From UBA10649 sp963700745 (lineage in GTDB: Bacteria; Actinomycetota; Actinomycetes; S36-B12), in contig CAVOYT010000012.1 in NCBI GenBank assembly GCA_963700745.1, positions 186,001 through 250,000 on the forward strand: a DNA stretch of 64,000 nt. The letters run 5' to 3'. Shown piece after piece: positions 7,995-18,037 of this stretch. Numbering within the stretch: the first letter of the stretch is position 1; each line of letters begins with the position of its first letter. Made by a program: the position numbers and the translations under genes. Under the pieces are notes generated by a model that saw only the letters and a program-made list of their open reading frames with translations, was not told the DNA's origin and made no database searches.

Positions 7995-10900
7995 TCAGGC
8001 AGGCGGTACGGCGTCCTCGACCCGTTGCGCCTCGTCCAGCACGACGGCCACGAGGTCGTGCGCGGGCAGCCCAGTCGGCGGCGGCGCCCTCGAGGGCGCG
8101 GCACTCGGTCTCCAGCCGCACTGCACCGAACACTGCAGCGTGGGACTTCAGCGTGTGCGCCGACCGGCGCAGGAGCTCGGCGTCGCCGGTGTCCGCCCCT
8201 GACTCGATTCGGCCGCGACGATTCCCGGGAGCCCGTCCAGGAATGCATCCACCAGCTCGCGCTCGAAGTCGGGATCCACGCTCCCGACCATGTCCGCGAC
8301 CCGTTGCCGGAACGCGGCGGCGCTCACCACCTCGCCCGCGGCCGGTGGCGTGGTCGGCGTAGCGGGGAGGGCGACCACCGTCTTCGGCGCTGCCTCCGCG
8401 AGCAGGTCGGCCGTCTCGGCGAGGGCGGCCGCCAGTTCGTCGCGGCGCAGCGGTTTCGCGAGATAGCCGTCCATGCCGGCGGCCGCGGTGCTGACCCGGT
8501 CCTCGCTCAGGGCGTTGGCCGTCAATGCCACGATCCGCGGCCGAGCGTCGCCCATCTCCGCGATGATGCGCCGGGTCGCCTCAAGGCCGTCGACCTCGGG
8601 CATCTGGACGTCCATGAGGATGAGGTCGAACAGGCCGGTCACCGCCTGCTCCACCGCCTCCCGTCCATCGTTGGCGACCGTGACGGAATGCCCCATGCGG
8701 GTGAGCAGGGTGACTGCCAGACGCTGATTGAGGGCGTTGTCCTCGGCGAGCAGGATGGCAAGGGGCCGTGCCCGAGTCTCCCCGACCACCTCATCCTTCG
8801 GGTCGTGCCCGAAGGTCGGGGCGTCCTCGATCCCCAGGCCGCGCACGACGGCCCCTGCGAGCGCATCGGGCTTGACGGGCTTGGTCACCCACTCGACGAA
8901 CCCCAGATCACGCCAGCGCGGGTCAGCCATGACGTCTCGTCTCGGATAGGCGGACGTGACCAGGACCGCAGCGGAGGACGACCGCCGCAATGACGCGAGG
9001 TAGGTGACGGCATCGTCCGCGTCCTGAGTACCGCAGCCGATCAGCACGACGTCCGCGTCCGTTCCACCGGGGGCATCCGCGACCGAGGCCACGGCTTCGA
9101 CCTCGGCCCCCCAGGAGCCCAAAAGGCGCGCCAGCACACCGCGCTGCAGTTCGCTCGGCTCCACGAGCAGCACCCGTCGACCCGAAAGGAACGGTTCCGG
9201 CGCGGGTGGCGCAGCCGCCGGCAGCACGGGACAGCGTCAGCGACGAACGTGCTTCCTTGGCCGTCGTACCCGGGGCTCTGCACCTGGACGTCGCCGCCCA
9301 TGAGCTCCGCGAGGCGCTTGCTGATAGCCAGTCCCAGCCCAGTGCCGCCGTACTTGCGCGAGGTCGACAGGTCCGCCTGGCTGAAGGACTGGAAGAGGCG
9401 GCCCACCTGCTCATCGGAGAGGCCGATGCCGGTGTCGGTCACCGCCACGGTGATCCGCTGACGGCCGCCATCGGGTCCGGTCTCAGCCGCCTCGACCGAG
9501 AGCCGCACGTGACCGGCCTCGGTGAACTTCACCGCGTTGCCGAGCAGGTTCAGCAGGATCTGGCGCATCCGGTTGGGGTCTCCCACGATCCGCTCAGGGA
9601 CAGTGACCGGCATGTCGTAGGCGAGGTCCAGCCCCTTGCGCGTGGCAAGCGGTCCCATCAGATCGAGGGCCGACTCGATGCACTGCCGCAGGGAGAACTC
9701 GACGCTCTCGAGGTCCATGCGTCCGGCCTCGATCTTGGAGAAGTCGAGGATGTCGTTGATGATCGCCAGCAGGGCCTCGCCGCTGCCCTGGATGATGCCG
9801 GCGTACTCACGCTGCTCGATGTCCAGATCGGTGTCGGAGAGCAGGCCGCTCATCCCGATGATGGCGTTCATCGGCGTCCGGATCTCGTGGCTCATGGTGG
9901 CCAGGAAGCTGCTCTTCGCCTCGTTCGCGCGGTCCGCCTCGAGTCGGGCCGCCTGCAGCTCGGTGATGTCGTGATACACGACGTACGAGCCGACCGTCCG
10001 GCCGTCGACGACCAGCGGGACCATGACGATCTCGACGTCGACCACGGAACCGTCCTTGCGCGAACGCTGGGTGATGAGGTCATGGCGTCCGGCCTCGAGC
10101 GACGCCCGGGCCACGGCCGCCCCCTCGGCCCGCATCTCGTCCGAGCCCAGCACGAGGTCGTCGATCGACCGACCGATCGCCTCGTCGGGGGCGTACCCGA
10201 ACAGGGTCGTCGCCGCGGGGTTCCAGCCCGTCACGTGCTGGTCGAGATCCATCGTGACGACGGCTGCGGGACTGATCTCGACGAGCGCCTCGAAGTAGGT
10301 CTTCTGGGTGGCGAGCTCGGCCGTGCGCTCGTCGACCCGACGCTCGAGAGTCTCGACGTTCTCCCTTAACTGCGCGGTCATGCCGTTGAAGGTCTCGGCG
10401 AGCACGCCCACCTCGTCGTGAGTGCGCACGGGCGCGGTCTTCGTGAGGTCGCCCGCTCGTACCGCGATGGCCGTCTCGGTGATCGAGAGGATCGGACCAG
10501 CGATGCGGCGGGAGGCGACGTAGATGAGAATGCCCATGAGCAGCACGACGACGATTCCGATCAGGGCGATCGACGTCGCCAGCTGACTGGCCGGCGCGAA
10601 GGCCTGCTCCTGCGTGATCTCCGACACCATCGCCACGCCGATGTCCTCGATCCAGGCATACGAGCCGATGACGGGTACCCCGGCATAGTCGACGTACAGG
10701 CCACGTCCGCTCTGCTGCTGAAGTCCCTGGTCGATGGCCGCAGAACGGACGGCGCCGTTCTCCTCACCCAGCTGCGCATGGACGAACTCGTGATCCGAAT
10801 CGACCAGGTAGCTCTGACCGCCGTCGCCCAGGCCCGTCTTCTGCAGCACGATGCGATCGACGCGGGCCAGGTCGAGGTTCGCAGCGAGAACGCCGCGCAA

Positions 10901-11533
10901 CAGGCCGTCGGCGTCGAACAACGGCGTCGAGACGATGATTGCGGGGCCGTCCGACAGCTCCGACCGGGCCACAGGACGGGTGAACTGCCCCGACTGCCCG
11001 CGCGTGAAGTACTCCTCGCCGCTCTGGTCGAGGCCCTCGTGCCCGGGAGTCGTCGAGGCCACGATGGTGCCGTTCTCGTCGAGTACGAACAGCTCAGCTG
11101 CGTCAGCCGTCTGCCGCACGATGTACTGGAGAAGCTGGCGCATGTCTTCACGGGCCACGACCTTCACCTGGGCGTCCGACTCCGGATCCAGCAGCTGAGC
11201 GACCACGTCGGTCTTCGCACCCGTCGACGTCTGCTGCTGGACGCCGCCGAGCAGTCCCGCGGCGAACGTGAGGTTGCGTCGCTGCTCCTCGATCCAGCGG
11301 ACGATCGACTGGCTCGTGAGCACCTGCGCGGCGTCGAGCCGGCCGTACACCGACTCCTCCAGCGAGTCTCGGGCGCGCTGCGTCGCCAGGACCGCGACCA
11401 GGCCGACCATGACGATGGACAGGACGAGGAAGGTCAGCACCAGCTTGGCCATCAGGCTGCGCCCGCGCTTCACCCGGACGACGCTCGGCGTCGTCGATCT
11501 CAGGGGACCGGGTCCCGCGCTCCTCGTCGCCAC
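7995..11533 (-). CDS. Hybrid sensor histidine kinase: dCache-HAMP-PAS-HisKA-HATPase-REC-REC-HPt
   Basis: GTG start at 11533, two bases after the stop of the upstream binding-protein gene. Order: a transmembrane helix (LVLTFLVLSIVMVGLVAVLA), an extracellular dCache-like domain (ELFVLDENGTIVAS ... AIIVSTPLFDADG), a second helix, HAMP, a PAS domain (SPAAVVTMDLDQHVTGWNP), the phosphoacceptor segment FLATMSHEIRTPMNAI, ATPase boxes (NLLGNAVKFTEAG, DTGIGL, GGTGLGL), a degenerate receiver (VVLIGCGT), an intact receiver (LILMDVQMPEVDG) and an HPt domain (RSAHTLKSHAAVFG). A full phosphorelay is thus encoded in about 1,180 residues. Frame changes lie near 9210, 8180 and 8045; residues 1 to about 775 are clean. 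Confidence 0.9.
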
Positions 11534-11535
11534 GA

Positions 11536-12510
11536 CTACTCGACCGTCTGCCCGATCGAGCTCATGTCGAACTGGGCAGCCGCCGCCGCGTAGTCCCTGC
11601 CGAAGTACTGCTCGGACAGCCCGGCCAGCGTCCCGTCCGCGTGCAGGGAGTCGACGACCTCGTTGATGGCACGACGAACGCCGCCGAGTAAGGCCGGACT
11701 CCGGTCCACGTATCCGGTCTGTAGGCTGGTAGGCCGGCGGTCCGGCGCCATGCGGCAGGCCAGACGCTGTCGATCTCGCCGACTCCGACGGGCTCGGCGC
11801 GACAGGAACCGTCGATCTTCCCGTCGGCCACCGCCTCCAGCCCGGGAATCTCGTTCTCGTAGGTCTTGATCGCGGATCGACGACGGCCCTCGTGGTGACG
11901 GCGCCAGGAAGCGACGAGCGTTCCGCGCAGGTAGGCCCCATGGGTGCATCCCGTGCAGGCACCGACCGTCGTCCCGGACAGCTCCGCCAGGTGCTGGAAC
12001 GGCGAATCCTCGCGGACGAAGAACCGGGAGGGCGTCAGCCCGGTACGGCTGCGTCATCCACAGCCGTGTCATGCGGTCGTCGGTGATGTTCCCCGACCCC
12101 CAGGAGATGTCCCAGCGATCGCCCCAGCCGCCCGAGATGATCTCGGACCACTCTGCGGCGAGAAGCAGGGCTCAACGCCCAGTCCGTCCGCCACGGCCTT
12201 GCCCGTGTCCGCGTCCTAGCCCGACACCTCGGCAGCGGTGAGCTCCGTGTCGGCGCACTTGGTGCTCGGCGTGCGCGTCGCGCCCTCCACCGCCATCGAC
12301 TGTGGTGGGTACTCCAGGTCGGTCGACAGCACGAGGGTGCCCCGGGCCAGCACCTGCGCCAGCTTGTCCGTATTGGGATCACCCGCCGCGGCCGTGCTGC
12401 CGCCGGGGCCGAGCGGACTGACCGACCCGATCCGTCGCGCCACCGCACGCAGCCAACGCCAGAGCAAGAACGAGACGCCCCCAGTCGAGAGCAGACCCGG
12501 CCATCAGCAT
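11536..12510 (-). CDS. Family-3 extracellular solute-binding lipoprotein (copy 1), disrupted
   Basis: ATG at 12510 behind a GAGGAG site. The signal peptide has a lipobox (LVLALALAACGG), so the product is probably a membrane-anchored lipoprotein. GTLVLSTDLEYPPQSMAVEG is the standard first strand of family-3 binding proteins. Later segments are LWMTQPYRA, ELSGTTVGACTGCTHGAYL and the C-terminal DSLHADGTLAGLSEQYFG. An in-frame TAG near 12218 stands where copy 2 has Tyr (SG-stop-DADTG against TGYDVETG), and several frame changes follow. No ABC permease or ATPase gene is near. The next gene, the hybrid kinase, starts two bases after the stop, so it probably feeds a ligand signal to that kinase. Confidence 0.75.
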
Positions 12511-12540
12511 GTCGATCTCCTCTATTGAGTGTCTGCCCGA

Positions 12541-13516
12541 TCAGGCCAGGTCGAAATTGCCGGCGTTGGTGGCGTAGTCGATCCCGAAGTACTTCTCGGA
12601 CAGGGACTTGAACGTTCCGTCGGCGTGCAGTCTGCCATCAGGATCTCGTTGATGCGCTGACGAAGGCCTCGTCTCCAGACCGGAGTTCTTGTCGACGAAG
12701 CCCGTTAACATTCCGGTGAAGAGCGGCGGATCCAGGGCGCGAAGCGGCACGCCCGACGCGATCGCCTCCAGCCCCACTCGCTCGGAGCCGACAGAAGGCG
12801 TCGATCTTCCCGTCCCCAACGGCCTCGAGTCCCGGGCCCTCCACGTCGAACAGGACGACTTCGGGATCCTTGATCAGGTTGTCGAACGCGATGCCCGGCA
12901 AGGCTGAGTTCGCGCGGAGGTAGGCCTCGTCCGAGCATCCCGCGCACGCGCCGACGTTCTTGCCCGACAGCTCCGACGGATCCGGTAGGGGGAGTCCTCG
13001 CGCACGAAGAACCGGGACGGCTCGGCCCTGTACGGCTGGGTCATCCACAGTCGGGACATGCGGTCCTCGTTGATGTTGCCCGTGCCCCACGACACGTCCC
13101 ATCGGTCACCCCACGTACCGGAGACGATCTGCGTCCACGAAGGGGTGACGAAGCACGGTTCCAGCCCAATGCGGTCGGCGACCATCTGTGCCGGTCTCCA
13201 CGTCATAGCCGGTCAGCTCAGGAGCGGTGAGTTGCGTCGCCAGGCACTTGGTGGGAGACGCTCGCGTCGCACCCTCCACGGCCATCGATGGATGCGGCGG
13301 GTACGCCAGGTCGGTGGAGAGCACCAGGGTCCCGCGCGCCAGAACCTGCGCCAGCTTGTCCGTGTTGGGATCACCCTACCGCGGGGCTGCGCGCCGACCG
13401 CGTCCGCGATGCTCGAGCCCTCCGACGGAGCCCCCGCTCCCGCACGCCGACAGGGCCAGGTCCGGAAGCAGGATGAGGGCGACGACACGCGGGAGCGTGG
13501 ATGGGCAGCACTTCAT
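12541..13516 (-). CDS. Family-3 extracellular solute-binding lipoprotein (copy 2), frameshifted
   Basis: ATG at 13516 with an AAGGAG eleven bases upstream. The signal peptide contains VVALILLPDLALSACGSGG, a lipobox ending in Cys. The body repeats the plan of copy 1: LVLSTDLAYPPHPSMAVEG, ELTGYDVETG, RMSRLWMTQPYRAE, a cysteine-pair segment (GACAGCSDEAYLR) and the tail SLSEKYFGIDYATN. Similarity along the whole length points to a tandem duplication. Frame changes near 13380, 13190, 12985, 12790 and 12650 are required. It lies 30 bases upstream of copy 1 and follows the cyclase gene closely. Confidence 0.75.
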
Positions 13517-13521
13517 GTGCT

Positions 13522-14611
13522 CTATCGACTCCTTCCGGATCGAGGGTCCACAGACGAACCGTGCCGGTGCGTCCGCGAGGTGCGACTTCGTCCACGAACG
13601 CCCAGCCGTCAGCCGGATCGGTCAGGTGGTCGATAACCCGCTGCGTGACGAGCAGCGAGACTCCGTGCTCCTTGGTCATCGACTCGACCCGCGCGGCGGT
13701 GTTGGTCGTGTCTCCGATGACGGTGTACTCGAGCCGACGGTCCGACCCGACGTTGCCCGACATCACCGGCCCGGAGTTGATGCCGATGCCCATTCGGAAG
13801 TCGTGGTCCAGGCCCTGATCAGGGAGCCACGCGTTGAGCGAGGCCAGGCGTGTCTCGATCATCTCCCTGGCGGCAGCAACGGCTCGGTCGGCATGGTCGG
13901 CGGCCTCGATCGGCGCTCCGAACACGCTCATCATCCCGTCGCCGAGATAGGCCACCAGGGTTCCGCCGTGGTCGAGCACGGCATCGCTCATCAGGCCCAG
14001 GTAGTGGTTCAGCACGTCGATGACGATCTCCGGCGACTGCGTCTCCGCGAAGGTCGTGAAACCACGTAGATCGTTGAACATCACCGTGGCCGTCAGGCCG
14101 CGGGCGCCGATGCGCGGTTCGCCGTCGGCCATCACCTCATCGACGATCGACTCGGGAACGAATCGCGTGAACACCTCTCGCAGGTGGCGCCTCTGCAGGT
14201 CGTGAAGCCGCTTCTTGTTCAGGCCGGCGTTGACGCGGGCTCTCAGGATGGCGGCATCGGCAGGCTTCGGCAGGAAGTCGTCCGCGCCGAGTTCGATGCA
14301 GCGCAGGATGCCGTCCTGGTCCTCCAGCGACGAGATCATCACGACCGGCGTGTGTGACACGTCCGGCAGGTCTTTCATGGCCACGAGGACGCCGAACCCG
14401 TCCAGTTCCGGCATGAGGACATCCAGGAGCATCACGTCGGGCTGCTCGGCGACGAGGACGTCCAGGGCCTGCCTGCCGTCGGCGGCTTCGAGGGTCCGAT
14501 GCCCCTCCGAGGCAGGGCACGGACGAGCAGCCGTCGGTTCAGCGGATCATCGTCGACGACGAGAATCGTCGCCTCGTGGACCCGTCCCCCGCTTCGTTCG
14601 ACATGCGCCAT
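13522..14611 (-). CDS. Response regulator with class III adenylate/guanylate cyclase output domain
   Basis: The N-terminal receiver shows ATILVVDDDPLNRRLL, the phosphoacceptor DVMLLDVLMPELDGFG and the conserved Lys in DDFLPKPADA. A helical linker (RRHLREVFTRFVPESIVDEV) leads to the cyclase: metal Asp residues in FNDLRGFTTFAE and YLGDGMMSVFGAP, then RRLEYTVIGDTTNTAARVE with the transition-state Asn and Arg. The usual Lys four residues before the GD of GDGMM is Ala. A frame change near 14510 splits the receiver, and the stop at 13522 assumes one more near the end; without it the frame stays open to 13371, inside the next gene. A GTG at 14635 is another possible start. Likely receives phosphate from the hybrid kinase. 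Confidence 0.85.
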
Positions 14612-14705
14612 TCCTGACTCGACGCGCACAACCACGTGGCTACCGCGGCCATGTACGCAAGTATGCGGCGGAACGGCGTTCGCGGACTAGCGAAATTCCG
14701 GAGCT

Positions 14706-16347
14706 TCAGCCGCCGTGTCGCCGGTCCCGCTCGAGGTGCGCCTGCGAGACCTCCTCGGCCACGGCTCGCCCATCGGTTCCGCCGGTGACGGCGGCCAGGA
14801 AGTCCTCGCCGGCGATGACAAGCAGCCGGCCGTCGGTGACGGCCGTGATCGTGGCGTTGCGGCGAGTCGCCCTCAGCAGGGCGAGCTCGCCGAACCCCTC
14901 GCCCGGCCCCAGCAGGCCGGGCCGGGCCGCACCATCGATGATCACTGTGAAGTCGCCCTCTCCGATGACGTAGAACAGGTCCCCGAGGTCGCCTTGACGC
15001 ACGACGTCGGTTCCGGCGGCGACGTCCACCCAGGCGGCGGAGCGGGCCAGCCGCTCGAGCTCATACGGCGGCAGCGCCGAGAGGAACCCGACCCTCCTCA
15101 GGAGTGCGATCTCGTTCGTGACAAGGACGGCGCGCGCATCCAGCCGGCGCACGAAGAAGTAGCCAGCCGTCACGACCACCCCCAGGCCCAGCCCGAGGGG
15201 GATGAAGGCACCAGCCGGACCCCACCGATTGACCAAGGCGGGGGCAACGGCCGCTCCGAGCGCCACGCCAAGGAGGGCGACGGCCTCCTGCACGGCGAAC
15301 ACCTTGGCCAGGACGCGGTCCTCGACCGTGCGCTGGAGAACCGTGCGGCCGGCGACGAGCATGATCGCCCCGCCGAAACCGCACAGCGCCAGCATCACCA
15401 CAGCAGGCGCGAGCGCCGACACGAGCGCGACCATCGCGAAGGCGAGGCCCTGGAGAACCCCATTCACCGCGACGACCGGCGCCAGGCGGTCTCGCAGGGA
15501 GGCTGACCCCGCCACGAGCGCGCCCGGCCATCCCTCCGATGCCGAGCGCACCGATGACCAGCCCCGCGCCGGACTCGCCGATATCGAGCACGGACTGGGC
15601 GAACGAGACGCCGAGCACGTCGATCGCACCGCCGATCACGAACCTGGTCGTCAGCACGAGCAGCACCACGAGCACGGCCCAGTTGCGCCAGAGCGTGGAG
15701 ACCCCCTCGAGCGCCACCCGCCACCCGGCCGCGCCCCCCTCGGGCGTCACGATCGACCGGCCGATATCGAGGCGCAGGCACAGGAGCGTCGCCACGACCC
15801 CAGCGACCGTGGCCCCGACGAACACCATCCCCGGCCCCACGGCCTGGACGCCGAGTCCCGCGATGATCGGACCGACGAAGAAGGCCAGGCCCTCTCCGAG
15901 CGAAGACAGGGAATTGGCCGCGACCAGTTCGTCCGGCCCGCCTGCCAGACGTGGCAGGACGGCGTAGTGAAGCGGCCTGACGACGGCGAGCGCCACGGTC
16001 GCGAGTGCTGAGAAGAACACGACGACGGGCACGGGGGCGGACATGAGCAGCGCAGCCGCGGTGAGCAGCGTCGCTGCCGTCACCGCACCGTGCGACAAGG
16101 CGAGCGCCGTCCCACGGGGCAGGCGCTCGAGCACCCCGACGATCGCCGGGGAGAGGGCGGCCGCGGGCAGCATCTGCACCACCGCCACGAGGCTCGTCAG
16201 CGCCACGCCACCTTCCGCGTAGGCGTACAGGACGATCGTCACCCAGATCGTCAGTTCGATCAGGTCGTAGATCGAGTAGGCGACCAGCACTCGTCGCATG
16301 GGCCCGTCACCCGCGATGGCCCGCACGCGCGTGGCCAGGGAGCTCAC
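14706..16347 (-). CDS. MFS transporter with C-terminal cyclic nucleotide-binding domain (copy 1)
   Basis: GTG at 16347 overlaps the stop of copy 2 by four bases (GTGA), indicating coupled translation. The first ~400 residues are a multi-helix MFS-type domain (VTIVLYAYAEGG; ALPRLAGGPDELVAANSL with the NSL motif seen in EntS-like carriers). A short linker (RVGFLSALPPYELERLA) leads to a cNMP-binding domain: VVRQGDLGDLFYVIGEGDF, then the phosphate-binding cassette FGELALLRATRRNATITA with the Glu and Arg that hold the cyclic phosphate. Asn replaces the usual small residue after the Arg. One frame change lies near 15530. Probably a carrier gated by cAMP or cGMP; substrate unknown. Confidence 0.85.
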
Positions 16348-17965
16348 TGCCGCCGTCGATTTTGGAGGGACAGCTCACGAGCCCTCGCCTCGCCGTCGGG
16401 ACTCCCCGTGACTGCGGCCAGGAAGTCCTCCGACTCGAGTGCAAGGAGGCGGCCGGAGGTGCGGGCCGTCACGCTCGCGGTCCTGGGCACGGACCACAGG
16501 AGGGCGATCTCGCCGAAGCCCTCCCCGCGCACGAGGGGTTCGGTCAGGGCGACGCCATCGATGGAGACGGTGAACTCGCCCTGCTCGATCACGTAGTAGC
16601 GATCGCCCGGATCCCCCTGCCGGATCACCTCAAGCCCTGCGGGAACGTCCACCCACGTCGCGCCGCGGGCCAACTGCTCGAGCTCGTACCGGGGCAGCTG
16701 CGCCAGGAAGTTGACCGAGCCGAGCAGCGCGGTCTCCTCCGGGAACATGACGGCCCGCGCGTCGAGGCGTCGTAGGAGTCCGTAGACGGCGATCACCATG
16801 AGCGACACACCCAGGCCCAGCGGGACGAACGCCCCGGCCGGGGAGAACTGCAGCACGAGGATCGGGGCGAGGGCCGCACCGAGCGAGAGGCCGAGCAGCG
16901 AGACCCCTCCTGAACGGCGAAGACGCGGGCCAGCACGCGGGCGTCGGAGGTGCGCTGAAGCAGGGTTCGCCCGGCGACCATCATCACGGCGGAGGCGACG
17001 CCCGACAGCGCCAGCAGGATCAGCGCCGGAGCGATGAGGACGGTCAGGGCCACGGCCGCGAACGCCAGCCCCTGCAGGATTCCGCTCGCTCCGATGACCG
17101 GTGCCAGGCGTCGGCGGATGGACGCGGAACCGGAGACCAGGCCCCCGAGGAGCCCACCGATGCCGACCGCCCCGATGACGAATCCCGCGCCGGCCTCACC
17201 CATCCCGAGCACCTGCTCGGAGTACGACACCCCCAGCACGTCGAGAGCCCCGTTGAGCACGAACCTGGTGGCCAGGACGAGGAGCAGGGCGAAGGCACCC
17301 CAATTCCGCCACAGCACCGCCAGGCCGCCGATCGCGGCACGCCAGCCCGAGTCATCCTCGTCCGATGCCACCGGCGGACCCAGCGACAGTCGCAGGCAGA
17401 GCAGGGCCGCGACGATCGTGGCGACGCTCGATATCGAGAAGACCAGCCAGGGGCCGGCCACCTGGGCGCCCAGCCCAGCCAGGATGGGGCCGAGGAACAG
17501 CGACAGACCCTCGGCAGCGGATGACAGGGCGTTGGCAGACACCAGTTCCCGGGGACTGTGCGCCAGCTGGGGCAGCGCGGCGAAGTGCAGCGGCCGCACC
17601 ACCGCGATCGCTGTGGTCGCCAGCACCGACGCGAGGATGACCACCGCCACCGGCGCCGACGCGAGCAGGGCCACCGTGGTGAGCGCCGTCGTTGCAGCGA
17701 CTCCCGACTGGGCGAGGACCAGCGCCGTTCCGCGTGACATCCGGTCGCCGAATCCGGCGAGCGCCGGGCCGATGAACGCCGCGGGCAGCAGCTGGACCAC
17801 CGCCACCACCCCGGCGAGCGTCGTGCCGCCCTCGGCGTAGGCGTACAGGATGATGGCGACCCAGATGGCGACCTCGACCATGCTGTACATGGCGTAGGCG
17901 ATCATGACGCGCCGCAGGGCGCTTCCCGAGGTCAGCGCGCTGAAAGTGGAGGGCCCAGAACTCAT
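16344..17965 (-). CDS. MFS transporter with C-terminal cyclic nucleotide-binding domain (copy 2)
   Basis: ATG at 17965 with GGGAG just before it, 72 bases after uvrD2. The same two-part plan as copy 1: membrane helices (VAIWVAIILYAYAEGG; AALPQLAHSPRELVSANAL), then NFLAQLPRYELEQLA, VIRQGDPGDRYYVIEQGEF and a textbook phosphate-binding cassette FGEIALLWSVPRTASVTA. Thr after the Arg is a feature linked in eukaryotic kinases to cGMP tolerance, so ligand choice is open. Similarity along both domains shows the pair arose by duplication of the whole fusion gene. One frame change near 16905 disrupts the last helices of the carrier. Confidence 0.85.
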
Positions 17966-18037
17966 CTCCCAGCCTCCCCCCGTATCACGGGTGAATCGTA
18001 GGGGGCGAAGGGCGAGGTTTCGGCTGATTTGCCCCAG

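Noticed and set aside
12216..12221. In-frame TAG in binding-protein copy 1 as possible recoding
   Set aside because: Copy 2 has Tyr at the same place and the gene also has several frame breaks, so a single-base error or ordinary mutation is simpler; no pyrrolysine or readthrough signal is seen.
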